Positions 36,368-44,605 of a DNA stretch of 64,000 bases are shown one piece after another. Position 1 is the first letter of the stretch; each line of letters begins with the position of its first letter. The translations under genes were made by a program, and so were the position numbers. Location of the stretch: the NCBI RefSeq assembly GCF_022163125.1, contig NZ_CP091881.1, forward strand, positions 6,386,001 through 6,450,000, read 5' to 3'. The notes under the pieces were generated by a model. It ran no database searches, was not told the origin of the DNA, and saw only the letters and a list, made by a program, of their open reading frames with translations. Source of the stretch: Paenibacillus sp. HWE-109. Lineage in GTDB: Bacteria; Bacillota; Bacilli; Paenibacillales; NBRC-103111.

Positions 36368-36730
36368 ATGAAGCCAAAAATTCTAGTCGTTGATCCCGTC
36401 AAAAGTCTTCGAAACATTTTATGTCAATTGATTCAGTCTATGGGCTATGATGTGTTGGAAGCGTCCAGTGGTGCTGAAGCTATTCGATCTTACCAAAACA
36501 ACTATCCGATCCTGACAACAATGGATCTAAATATGCCTGATATGAACGGTGTTGACATCATCCGTAAAATAAAAGAATTCGACCCCGAAGCCAACATCAT
36601 GATGTGCTCCGCTTTGGAGCAGCGATCGATGATTATTGAAGGCATCCATGCAGGAGCCAAGGAGTTCGTCTCAAAGCCTTTCCATGAAAACAATATGAAG
36701 GAAACGATGAGGAAGCTGCTGCTTGTTTGA
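36368..36730 (+). CDS. Single-domain CheY-like response regulator
   Basis: A 120-residue receiver domain with no output domain. The phospho-acceptor Asp is in TTMDLNMPDMNG (near D53), the Thr/Ser switch is MCSAL and the Lys is in SKPF. The usual acidic pair after the first strand (VDD) is VDP, so one metal-coordinating Asp is replaced by Pro. CheY or Spo0F-type phosphotransfer is the family role, but Mg2+ binding may be altered. CAGGAGG precedes the ATG. It follows the diguanylate cyclase gene after a terminator, so it is probably separately transcribed. Confidence 0.88.
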   Translation: MKPKILVVDPVKSLRNILCQLIQSMGYDVLEASSGAEAIRSYQNNYPILTTMDLNMPDMNGVDIIRKIKEFDPEANIMMCSALEQRSMIIEGIHAGAKEFVSKPFHENNMKETMRKLLLV

Positions 36731-36823
36731 ACGCGGTTGGGATGACAAAAAAAGAGCATGATCTCATACATGAATTTGGTGGATTCAGCCAATAATAGCC
36801 AAAATCAAATGAGGTGATTAGCG

Positions 36824-37471
36824 ATGTGTCATTCCATATCCATGCTTGCTGACGTTAACGATATCATGAAGCAATTCCGTATTGATCGACTGCTTTCCTA
36901 CAGTTCCAATCGTTATGAAGTGAAGCCGACGGAGTCGGTTTCCGCGGTCATGATGAACAAAAAAGGGGAACGACTGCTTGATGAGTTTCGTTGGGGATTA
37001 ATGCCGTTCTGGGCCAAAGACGCGGTCTGCGGAGAACGCGATTCGATCTTCTCCAACATCGTCTTCGAGCGAATTGTCAAAAAGCAGCGCTGTATTATTC
37101 CATGCAGCGGCTTCTATATCAGTGTCACGGAAGGCAAGGAAACCCAGTGGACCAGGTTCAAAATGCGCAGCGGTACGTTCGGCATTGCCGGCCTATATGA
37201 TGTCTGGCAAGCTCCCTCCGGCCAAGAAGAACTTCGCACATGCATGATGCTGATGACCGAAGCCAACTCGCTTGTGTCCCCCTATCATCGCCACATGCCA
37301 GCCATACTCGATGAGGAGCAAGCTGAGAAGTGGCTCCAGCCTGAACAGCGCGACAGCCGTTTGCTCCGATCCATCCTTCGTCCTGTCGACGATCTTCTCA
37401 TGGTTGCCAATGTCCTCTCTTCGCCGGAAGAGAAACTGGATTCGGGTACCGATGTAAGTGTGTTTGCCTAA
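36824..37471 (+). CDS. Divergent SRAP-family protein (HMCES/YedK-like)
   Basis: A 215-residue protein with the SRAP layout: Cys2 after Met1 (the residue that crosslinks abasic DNA), FRWGLMPFWAKDA, RCIIPCSGFY, FGIAGLYDVWQAP and YHRHMPAIL with the conserved His. Two usual active-site landmarks are missing. The NARxE segment is replaced by CGERDS and the Glu of FYEW by FYIS. Binding to abasic DNA through Cys2 remains possible, but the release chemistry that uses Asn and Glu may be lost. GAGGTGATTAGCG precedes the ATG. The 93-nt gap upstream holds no clear signal. Confidence 0.82.
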   Translation: MCHSISMLADVNDIMKQFRIDRLLSYSSNRYEVKPTESVSAVMMNKKGERLLDEFRWGLMPFWAKDAVCGERDSIFSNIVFERIVKKQRCIIPCSGFYISVTEGKETQWTRFKMRSGTFGIAGLYDVWQAPSGQEELRTCMMLMTEANSLVSPYHRHMPAILDEEQAEKWLQPEQRDSRLLRSILRPVDDLLMVANVLSSPEEKLDSGTDVSVFA

Positions 37472-37477
37472 AAAAAC

Positions 37478-37503
37478 AAGGGCTGCGCCAATGCGCAGCC
37501 CTT
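37478..37503. terminator. Bidirectional terminator between the SRAP and DUF1284 genes
   Basis: AAGGGCTGCGC pairs with GCGCAGCCCTT around CAAT. A-rich sequence on the left and T-rich on the right serve the two convergent genes. Confidence 0.8.
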
Positions 37504-37937
37504 TATTTATGCTGTGGAACGGGTGGCAGCAATCCACCTTCGCCGATTAAGCGCACACCATCCGCACAAACGCCGTACGGCTCCCAGCGGCATGTTGCAC
37601 AGAGCTGACCTATGTCTCCTGGCTTGACGAAATCCGCTACCCGCACGCAAATGTCTGACCAACTCAGCTCCATCCCAACCTGCAAGCCAAGCTTCTCGAT
37701 AATCTCGGCATCACGGGAATAGACCGTCTGATTCTCACAATGCGAGACTTCATCTGTTGGATAGGCTGCACAGAGATCATCTGGACCAAGTACGACGCGG
37801 ATAATCGTCTCTGGCTGCTGACGCAGTGTTTCATATACGTCCGTCATATTTTCGCAAAATTGTTTGGAGTACCCCATTCCTCTGTAGCCTAACAGACAAA
37901 GCAAGTGATGGCCTCGCAAACCAATCGGCTCTCTCAT
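37503..37937 (-). CDS. DUF1284 domain protein
   Basis: A 144-residue protein starting MREPIGLRGHHLLCLLGYRG, the N-terminal signature of DUF1284. It contains several conserved-looking Cys (DDLCAAY, SHCENQT, DICVRV, LCATCRWEPYGVC), suggesting a metal or Fe-S site. No function is established. The ATG at 37937 shares one base with the Nudix gene stop, so they form a translationally coupled pair. Confidence 0.82.
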   Translation of the reverse strand: MREPIGLRGHHLLCLLGYRGMGYSKQFCENMTDVYETLRQQPETIIRVVLGPDDLCAAYPTDEVSHCENQTVYSRDAEIIEKLGLQVGMELSWSDICVRVADFVKPGDIGQLCATCRWEPYGVCADGVRLIGEGGLLPPVPQHK

Positions 37938-38518
37938 TACACAGACACCTTGGGAACACGGTACAAGCCGTACCCCTCCATATGGATAATTGGTTCCTCA
38001 TCTTGGGTCAGGCCTTCATCCTTCGAATGCAGCGCAACATCGATCAGCCAACGCGTGAAATCAGCTACAGGCATAGACGCCATTTCCTGCAAACTGAAGA
38101 AGCCGGCTGCATCCACTTCCACGCCATCCGGGATGGGTTCACCGCCAACATAGGCCATTTCGAAAGCGATATATACATTGTGGATGCTTCTTGGCAAATC
38201 ACGCACAGCGACCAAGCGAGAAACCTTCGCCTGAACGCCTGATTCTTCAAGCACTTCTCGCACAATGGTATCCTGAATCAGCTCAAACTGCTCAATATAG
38301 CCGCCCGGGTTCGTCCATCGGCCCTTCCCTGGCTCCTGCGCTCTGCGAACAAGCAGAATTTTCTCATCTTTCATAACAAGGGCGCCTACCCCAATGCTGT
38401 AATTGCCCCAATGTACGAAGCTGCACGCCGTGCATGCTCTTCGCACCGTACCATCCACATCGCGCGACTCCATGGCGGATCCGCAAGTCATACAAAATTT
38501 AGCTTCCATCTGCTTCAT
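37937..38518 (-). CDS. Nudix hydrolase with N-terminal zinc ribbon
   Basis: About 193 residues. An N-terminal zinc ribbon (CMTCGSAM to CTACSFVHW) is followed by a Nudix fold. The Nudix box GGYIEQFELIQDTIVREVLE-ESG fits Gx5Ex7REUxEExG exactly. Zinc-ribbon Nudix enzymes of this layout often act on NADH or related dinucleotides, but the substrate here is open. A TTG 6 nt upstream would add MetGlu; I prefer ATG 38518, with AGGAAG upstream. It overlaps the DUF1284 gene by one base. Confidence 0.85.
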   Translation of the reverse strand: MKQMEAKFCMTCGSAMESRDVDGTVRRACTACSFVHWGNYSIGVGALVMKDEKILLVRRAQEPGKGRWTNPGGYIEQFELIQDTIVREVLEESGVQAKVSRLVAVRDLPRSIHNVYIAFEMAYVGGEPIPDGVEVDAAGFFSLQEMASMPVADFTRWLIDVALHSKDEGLTQDEEPIIHMEGYGLYRVPKVSV

Positions 38519-38592
38519 CTCCAACTTCCTATAATAATCTGTTCTATTAGCTTACTTCTTTAGACAGATAATAGGCAACTCCGAATCCGTGG

Positions 38593-40023
38593 CTAGAACT
38601 GAAAATAAATAAAAGAACTTTGCTCTGGCTTCAGCACGTACAATAATATTAGCACGACCAGGCAGTAAATCGCTGCCCTGACAGGTGAAGGAATCCAACG
38701 ATGCCACGCCGTCGACACGCGATCAAGATGCCTTAATAAGTAAGCCTCCAAAATATGAAGCGCAAAAAGTCCTGCCGCGATCCCCCAGAAATGCCATACC
38801 CATCTTGGCATGAGCAATGCCTTAGGATTCAGCATTCGACTAATGAGATCCATTGCGGTATGAAGCCCTTCTGTTCGAAAAATGACCCAGCCGAGGCAGG
38901 TTAGCATAAAGAAGACACCGATTGCCAGAATACGGTACCACAGATACTTTTGAATATAAACGATTCTAAGCCGCTGAAGCAGCATCACATATAATTTGTG
39001 ACCGATCAAAAGCCCTCCTTGGTACATCCCCCAAGCAACAAAAGTCCATTTACTCCCATGCCAAAACCCGGAAATCGTCATAGCCGCAAATAGATTGGCA
39101 TATTGTCTGATCTCACCGCGCCGAGATCCCCCTAGTGCAATGTAGATGTAGTCACGGATCCAGGAAGACAAGGTGATATGCCACCGCCGCCAGAACTCCG
39201 TTGCATTGGCGCTTAAATAAGGCGTATCAAAATTTCTGGCCAGCTCCAGTCCGAACAGGCATCCCAACCCGACAGCCATATCGCTGTAGCCTGAGAAATC
39301 GCAGTAAATCTGAAAGGCATACAAGACCGAACCCGTCCATCCCTCAGCCCCGCTGATGGTGCTCGCTTGTGAGAAAAAGCTGTCGCTATAGGGCGCCAAC
39401 TGATCTGCTATGCCCATTTTCTTCAGCAAGCCCAGTACAATAAAGAAAACTCCCAGACGTATCTGCGCCGGGTTAAAACGAATTGTGTCCAACTGCTGAA
39501 TCTGCGGCAAAAATTCCTTGCCTCGCATAATTGGCCCAGCGATCATATGTGCGAAAAACATAATGAACATCCAGAACCGCAGCAGCGAACGCTCGGCAGC
39601 AATCCGCCCCTTGTAAATATCGACTAAATAAGAAATCAATTCAAAGGTATAGAAAGAAATACCGAGCGGAAGCGCATAGTGCAGCCATGACGCTTCGTGG
39701 GCGACCAAATGGACAGACAGGAGCTTCTCCAAACTGCGCAGGGCAAAATCAGTGTACTTAAAAAAGACGAGATTGCCTGACGTCAACAAAATCCCTATCA
39801 ATAATAGGATGCGCCGCCCGCTGCTGGCTTGTTCGATCCATCGTCCACACCCAAATACCGCTAACGAGACAATTCCGAACAAAAGCAAGTAACCAGGCCC
39901 CACTACGCCGTAAAAAATAACATTAGCCGCTGTCAGCAACCAGAGCCGATGCTTAGGAATGAAATAAAATAATCCCATCGTGATCACTAAAAACAAAGCG
40001 AATTCCGGCGTATTAAACATCAT
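38593..40023 (-). CDS. MBOAT-family O-acyltransferase (AlgI/DltB-like)
   Basis: A 476-residue multi-span membrane protein with MBOAT landmarks: ATEFWRRWHITLSSWIRDYI, IALGGSRRGE, NLFAAMTISGFWHGSKWTFV with the conserved His, and WGMYQGGLLIGHKLY. AlgI-type enzymes pass acyl groups across the membrane for transfer to polysaccharides or cell-wall polymers. It overlaps the stop of the SGNH-type gene as ATGATG, so the two are coupled. The pair resembles AlgI/AlgX-like or DltB/DltD-like modules. No glycosyltransferase lies nearby to name the polymer. Confidence 0.9.
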   Translation of the reverse strand: MMFNTPEFALFLVITMGLFYFIPKHRLWLLTAANVIFYGVVGPGYLLLFGIVSLAVFGCGRWIEQASSGRRILLLIGILLTSGNLVFFKYTDFALRSLEKLLSVHLVAHEASWLHYALPLGISFYTFELISYLVDIYKGRIAAERSLLRFWMFIMFFAHMIAGPIMRGKEFLPQIQQLDTIRFNPAQIRLGVFFIVLGLLKKMGIADQLAPYSDSFFSQASTISGAEGWTGSVLYAFQIYCDFSGYSDMAVGLGCLFGLELARNFDTPYLSANATEFWRRWHITLSSWIRDYIYIALGGSRRGEIRQYANLFAAMTISGFWHGSKWTFVAWGMYQGGLLIGHKLYVMLLQRLRIVYIQKYLWYRILAIGVFFMLTCLGWVIFRTEGLHTAMDLISRMLNPKALLMPRWVWHFWGIAAGLFALHILEAYLLRHLDRVSTAWHRWIPSPVRAAIYCLVVLILLYVLKPEQSSFIYFQF

Positions 40024-41117
40024 AGCGGTTTGGCTGCCCCTCTCTGTCTATAAGCATCCCATATCAGCTGCGCCATCATCTTATACCCCTCCGGCATGAG
40101 ATGAGTGAAATCGGTAAACCAACTTTCTGAAATCTGTCCTTCGAGATTTAAATAATGAACAGGTAATTGCGACAAAAAATCGTCCAATCTCCCGCGATTC
40201 TCTACATAGCCAGGATCATTGACGAAATCCTTCATTAAATCATGATTCGTCCCCGCCATTACGATCCAAGTTTCTTTCCCTTGTTGATGACGTATGATTT
40301 GCCGTGTGAAATAAACATCAGGATTAGACTCTGCTAAATCCAATGGCTGATTGGTAAAAGCCGCCTTCAACTGATCTTGCTTGAGCATCGCATCCAAAGA
40401 ATCCCGGTCCTTCGTATACCAAGGCTCTGGCTGAGCTAGTGAATCATCGGGCAATGGCCGATTGTGCAGCTTATCCCATTGAATATCTACAGATTTTTGG
40501 TAATAATCCTTGTACGCTAATAACGGAATGTAGGGATACACCTGCTTTTTCAGCAAATCCTGCAGCCATATGTAGGGATTTTTATATAGGGGATACTCGC
40601 TTGTTTGTCCTAATTGTGATTTGAATTTGCGATACGAAGCAGGATCTAGCACTCGCAAATTCTCCTGCCACCATGAAAGAACAGGTTGATAAGGTACTCT
40701 AGGCACATAACTGGCATATCTCACATTTAAAATGACATGGTCCGTAGATATCCCCTGCTCATCGAGCATGAGCAGCATCGTATAAATATCGCCCAGTTGC
40801 GAGCCTGGAAAAGAAAGATTGAATACAGTCGGATGCTCCGGCATTTGTCCCAGAAATGCGCTGATGCTCTGATCTGAACTGCCTGGACTTCCATAAAAGA
40901 CGGAATCCCCCAGTAGGATTACGTAGTCTTGAGCAGGGTCATGGTCAATTTTGCGCTTCATATAACGGATGACCGGGTCAATATTTTGAACATTATTAAC
41001 GATAAGCGGGTAGCTCAGCCTGTTGCGATACACGGCTTCTGCAGAAATGACATAAGGAAGCAAGATATTGATTAGTAAAAAAAATACGACAACATAAGGG
41101 ATACTCTTCTTCTTCAT
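40020..41117 (-). CDS. Membrane-anchored SGNH-like hydrolase/acyltransferase partner of MBOAT
   Basis: A 365-residue protein with one N-terminal transmembrane segment and an extracytoplasmic domain. VILLGDSVFYGSPGSSDQSI supplies the GDS nucleophile block, WIVMAGTNHDLMKD is a later block, and WFTDFTHLMPEGYKMMAQLI provides the D-x-x-H of the catalytic dyad. AlgX/DltD-like proteins take acyl groups from the MBOAT partner and put them on the polymer outside the cell. Co-translation with the MBOAT gene supports this. The exact acyl acceptor is unknown. Confidence 0.82.
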   Translation of the reverse strand: MKKKSIPYVVVFFLLINILLPYVISAEAVYRNRLSYPLIVNNVQNIDPVIRYMKRKIDHDPAQDYVILLGDSVFYGSPGSSDQSISAFLGQMPEHPTVFNLSFPGSQLGDIYTMLLMLDEQGISTDHVILNVRYASYVPRVPYQPVLSWWQENLRVLDPASYRKFKSQLGQTSEYPLYKNPYIWLQDLLKKQVYPYIPLLAYKDYYQKSVDIQWDKLHNRPLPDDSLAQPEPWYTKDRDSLDAMLKQDQLKAAFTNQPLDLAESNPDVYFTRQIIRHQQGKETWIVMAGTNHDLMKDFVNDPGYVENRGRLDDFLSQLPVHYLNLEGQISESWFTDFTHLMPEGYKMMAQLIWDAYRQRGAAKPL

Positions 41118-41151
41118 CCATAATCACCCAGAAGTTAGACGCACGATTGGT

Positions 41152-41796
41152 TCAAAAGTTGCTGATGAAGGTGGGGAGGTAGCTAAAATAGATAACTATA
41201 ATCCCCGTGTCCGCCAGCGCATGACAGATGATTGAACCCCATAGTGTACGGAACTTGATAACCATCCACCCCCATACGATTCCTGCGAAAAAGACAAGCA
41301 GAAAGAAGATGAGCGGGTAAGGACCTTTAAACATAGGCAGCAACACCAGAAAGTGGTACAGGCTGTAAAAAAAAGATGAGATTAATACCTTATATTTCAT
41401 TGAATGCAGCTTTTCAAGAATAAAACCACGCCAGTAAATCTCCTCCAATAGAGGATTAACCAAGGTCAATATGAAAACAAGACCTATTGTATATTCACCT
41501 GTAAATTCCCATTTTTTCAACAGTAATCCAAGTTGTGAGGAGTCAAATAGCTCATTATGAAGCAACGCGCCTGAAACGATAATACCCACTAAACAAAAAG
41601 TCCCCAGACCAATCCCTACAAGGATATGACGTATTCGGGTCTTATCCGTTAAGTTTCTCAAGACATTTGTCTTAAACAAGACGGGCATCAGGAAGAGCCA
41701 TCCATAGAACAACAGAAAAGTAATCGGTACATTCTGAAATACATACAAACCTGCATAAATCAAAACAGTTGGCGCAATTAGCAAAAGAAGTATCAT
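41152..41796 (-). CDS. CPBP-family intramembrane metalloprotease (Rce1/abortive-infection type)
   Basis: A 214-residue membrane protein with about six spans. Motif 1 is NPLLEEIYWRGFIL (EExxxR), motif 2 is FFYSLYHFL with His and motif 3 is IICHALADTG with His, together the CPBP active site. These proteases cut substrates within the membrane; in Firmicutes several sit with bacteriocin or stress loci. It lies 34 nt upstream (in transcription) of the SGNH gene and may be co-transcribed. Substrate unknown. Confidence 0.85.
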   Translation of the reverse strand: MILLLLIAPTVLIYAGLYVFQNVPITFLLFYGWLFLMPVLFKTNVLRNLTDKTRIRHILVGIGLGTFCLVGIIVSGALLHNELFDSSQLGLLLKKWEFTGEYTIGLVFILTLVNPLLEEIYWRGFILEKLHSMKYKVLISSFFYSLYHFLVLLPMFKGPYPLIFFLLVFFAGIVWGWMVIKFRTLWGSIICHALADTGIIVIYFSYLPTFISNF

Positions 41797-41907
41797 GTTT
41801 AACCGCCTATGAGTAGTTTAGGAAATTTAATTTTGTTCCTGTATAATCCATGCTATCGTTATTACGTCTTTCTAATAAGTACTAACTTTGACTAGTACCT
41901 TTACATA

Positions 41908-41970
41908 TAAAAAAGCATCAAACTTGGGCACACTCAGCATTGTCGGCCAAATGTTCGCAAATTTGATGCT
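41908..41970 (-). terminator. Terminator after the permease gene
   Basis: On the minus strand AGCATCAAA (41970-41962) pairs with TTTGATGCT (41922-41914), followed by TTTTTTA. The loop is about 39 nt and partly self-pairing. Confidence 0.65.
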
Positions 41971-41985
41971 CAGCGTTAATTCGCA

Positions 41986-43407
41986 TTAAACCAAGAACAT
42001 CGCCACAACGGTGGTCACAGCCAAGCCGATGAGCACAGGCTTCAAATTCCGTCTAGCGAGCTCGAACGGACTGACGCCGCAAATCGCCGCGGCCGGAATC
42101 AGCGCCCACGGGATCAGCGTGCCGCCGCCGACCCATATGGCGGCTACTTGCCCTAGCGCGGTCAACACGGCGGCGCCGGAACCGATCGCGGTTGCGAAGA
42201 GCTGCGCAATCGAGCCCGCGAGGGAGATGCCGGAGAAGCCGGAGCCGTCGAGGCCGGTAATCGCGCCGACGACGGTCAGCGTCACGGCACCGACCGCGCC
42301 GTTCAGCGGGACATGCCCCGCGAGTGCGACACCGAGATCGTTCACGATCCCGTGCGAGCCATCGGGGAGGATTTTCCCGTACAACTCGGTGAACGCGGAG
42401 TCGCCGAGGTAGAAGAAGGCCGCGATTGGAATGACGGGGCCGAATACTTTGAAACCGAAGACGAATCCCTCTATGAGGTAGGAGGTGGTTTGCTCCAGCC
42501 CTTGATTGCGATGCGCAAGCAGTGTAACCGCAATCAAAATAAATACTGCGGTGCCGCCAACAAGCGCTGTTGCATCCCCGCCTTGCAGATGTAGCACGAA
42601 CATTGCTACGACATCCAGGGCGAACAGGAGCGGAATCAGGATCGCCAGCAGTTTTTTCAACTTGGGCGCCAGATTGACTTTGACCTGTTCATCCGCTCCA
42701 ACCAAGGCACTGCTATCCCCAGCGTTGCTCCCAATAAGGCCATCCCGCCAGGTGCCTTTCTTCATATCCCGCCGCATCATCCAGAATGCCGTAATCGTTG
42801 TGACAAGCCCCATCACGATAACCAGGGGAATGCTTGCCTCCATGACGGAGCTCACTGGCAATCCAGCGGCGTCCGCAGTCAATTTGGGCGCGCCTTGAAT
42901 AATGTAATCCCCCGACAGCGCGATACCGTGCCCAAACAGATTCATAGCCATCGCGGCTCCCAATGCAGGCAACCCAACGCGAACGGCTACAGGAAGCAGA
43001 ACCGCTCCAATCAACGCGACCCCAGGAGATGGCCAGAAAAACCAAGACGTCACCATCATGATGATACCGATGCCCCAGAAAGCCATGGCAGGTGTCCGCA
43101 GAAACCGGGTTAATGGCGCAACCATGGTCTCATTAATTCCTGTGCGTATAAGCACCCGGCTCATTGCCACAACAATGGAAATAATCATAATTGTGCCCAT
43201 CAGTTCTTTGGTCGCATAAATAAAACTGTTAAAAATCCCCGATACCGACCCGCTTAACGTTTCCGTCGCCAACAAGCCAAGGGCAAAAATACCGACCACA
43301 CAAATCATTGTGGTATCTCTGCGCTTGATCAAAATCGCAAGAATAAAGCCAATAAATACGAGATAGACCCAATGAATAGGCAATAATTGTATGTCCACTC
43401 GAATCAC
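41986..43407 (-). CDS. Multi-span permease of the ion-transporter type, substrate unknown
   Basis: About 473 residues with about 12 hydrophobic segments and a charged cytoplasmic loop in the middle (MMRRDMKKGTWRDGLIG). Gly-rich re-entrant-looking stretches (FFWPSPGVALIGAVLLP, ITGLDGSGFSGISLAGSI, WVGGGTLIPWALIPAAAICG) resemble ion-transporter-superfamily carriers such as GntP/CitM/DcuC types. I cannot pick the family with certainty. The start is unclear: ATG 43431 lacks a ribosome binding site, and GTG 43407 or GTG 43398 lie after AGAGGA. It is divergent from the small gene at 43548. Confidence 0.7.
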   Translation of the reverse strand: MIRVDIQLLPIHWVYLVFIGFILAILIKRRDTTMICVVGIFALGLLATETLSGSVSGIFNSFIYATKELMGTIMIISIVVAMSRVLIRTGINETMVAPLTRFLRTPAMAFWGIGIIMMVTSWFFWPSPGVALIGAVLLPVAVRVGLPALGAAMAMNLFGHGIALSGDYIIQGAPKLTADAAGLPVSSVMEASIPLVIVMGLVTTITAFWMMRRDMKKGTWRDGLIGSNAGDSSALVGADEQVKVNLAPKLKKLLAILIPLLFALDVVAMFVLHLQGGDATALVGGTAVFILIAVTLLAHRNQGLEQTTSYLIEGFVFGFKVFGPVIPIAAFFYLGDSAFTELYGKILPDGSHGIVNDLGVALAGHVPLNGAVGAVTLTVVGAITGLDGSGFSGISLAGSIAQLFATAIGSGAAVLTALGQVAAIWVGGGTLIPWALIPAAAICGVSPFELARRNLKPVLIGLAVTTVVAMFLV

Positions 43408-43547
43408 GCATCCTCTCTGCCTGAGCAGCATTTGGTGCTACATTGTATGCTCGGCTAGGCCTAGGCGTTCGCGCATTTCGGGAGTTGACAGGCACCTTGT
43501 GGTACAATAGAGGAATTATTTTAATTATGTTAGGGGTATGCGTGCTA

Positions 43548-43763
43548 ATGGCAAGTAATCAACGCTTAGTAACCGATGCCGATTTCCAAGAAGCTGTGGA
43601 TCGGCAGGCGCCTGTTCGTGTTTTTAAAGATGATCATATCGTGGATTCGAACGCGGTTGTCTTGCGTTTCAGCGACAAAACGATTGTCGTTCAGACAAGG
43701 GTCAGTGATTTGACGTACTACGATCGGGACGCATGTGAATTTTTTGAGATGAAACGAAGGTAG
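43548..43763 (+). CDS. Small conserved-looking protein of unknown function
   Basis: A 71-residue soluble protein (MASNQRLVTDADFQEAVDRQ to CEFFEMKRR) with an alternating strand pattern (VRVFKDDHIVDSNAVVLRFS, IVVQTRVSDLTYYD) suggesting a small beta fold. The ATG at 43548 follows TAGGGG by 11 nt; an in-frame GTG at 43542 is the other option. I do not recognise a family. The stop codon is the first TAG of a GTAG microsatellite. Confidence 0.6.
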   Translation: MASNQRLVTDADFQEAVDRQAPVRVFKDDHIVDSNAVVLRFSDKTIVVQTRVSDLTYYDRDACEFFEMKRR

Positions 43764-43789
43764 GTAGGTAGGTAGGTAGGTAGGTAGGT
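43761..43789. repeat. GTAG tetranucleotide microsatellite
   Basis: About seven tandem TAGG units begin at the stop codon of the preceding small gene. Confidence 0.9.
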
Positions 43790-43874
43790 TCCTTGGTATC
43801 CGAACAGACCTAAGAAAAACGGCTGCGCCGCCCTGAGAGATCAACCTCTTATTAGCGGCAAAACCTATGGGGAA

Positions 43875-44055
43875 GGGAACTCTAGTACGCTATTTAAGCA
43901 AATAGCAGGGATACGAGGGCAGTTGCGGAACTACAGGGTCTTATTTCCAACGAAAAGCGCTGAATTTCCTATGAAACAGCAAAATAGCGTACTATAGTTC
44001 CCTCTCGATCGCGATAATGCCACTTTTTGCTAGAATAGCGCCCTGTAGTTCCCTC
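43875..44055. repeat. Nested inverted repeats (family A)
   Basis: GGGAACTCTAGTACGCTATTT (43875-43895) faces its near-complement at 43982-44003, and GGAACTACAGGGTCTTATT (43927) faces AATAGCGCCCTGTAGTTCC (44034-44052). The pairs interleave. Family looks like a dispersed intergenic repeat. Confidence 0.7.
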
Positions 44056-44109
44056 CCTCCACGCAAGACAGCTGAAGTAACTCCTCCGCATTCACTCCAA
44101 AACATATAA

Positions 44110-44405
44110 TTGAAATAAGCCTAGCCTGTGCGGCTAGGTTCTTTACAATTTTGTTCTGGGATGAATAGGCAAGCTTCCCCCAAAGGGGCAATGGAGCTTG
44201 CGGGACGCCCTTACGAATCCAACACCCCTTATTCGATCAAAATCGATAGATTTAAAATGACAACGAATTCCAGATGCGTTATTTGAAGTAAACGATCACT
44301 AATCCGCCTAAAATCCACCTCATAACGCGTCTACAGTTTGTTAGATCTAAAAAGTAGCTATTTTCTCGTATATAAGCATAATACAGTTCGTTAGCAATGG
44401 CAGGG
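44110..44405. other. Intergenic stretch with a hairpin and GCGTTA/CAGTTYGTTAG repeats
   Basis: CCTAGCC-TGTGC-GGCTAGG (44117-44136) is a small hairpin. GCGTTATTTG (44276) and TAACGC (near 44333) are inverted, and ACAGTTTGTTAG and ACAGTTCGTTAG (near 44334 and 44384) are direct copies. No gene seen in 43764-44605. Confidence 0.5.
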
Positions 44406-44410
44406 GGGCG

Positions 44411-44554
44411 GGGATTGCAAGTTCGAGTGAGGTTGGGATTGCGGGTTCAGGCGGGGCTCGGATTACGGGTTCAAGCGGGGCGGGGATTGCAAGTTTGAGT
44501 GAGGTTGGGATTACGGGTTCAGGCGGGGCTCGGATTACGAGCTCCGGTTGGCTT
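44411..44554. repeat. 24-bp minisatellite in a 72-bp higher-order unit
   Basis: Six 24-bp units (for example GGGATTACGGGTTCAGGCGG plus four bases). Units 1-3 and 4-6 form two copies of a 72-bp block. It lies 52 bp past the 3' end of the deacetylase gene. Confidence 0.85.
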
Positions 44555-44605
44555 GAGTTTGCCTATCACCCCCATTTATACCCTTTGTATTTCCCGCCGG
44601 AACTC

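Noticed and set aside
43485..43508. Promoter TTGACA...TACAAT before the small gene at 43548
   Set aside because: The two boxes are good but only 12 nt apart, too close for a sigma-A promoter.
43761..43789. Phase variation by the GTAG tract
   Set aside because: The first TAG of the tract is already the stop codon, and a 4-bp unit gives TAG in every frame, so tract length cannot change the upstream protein.
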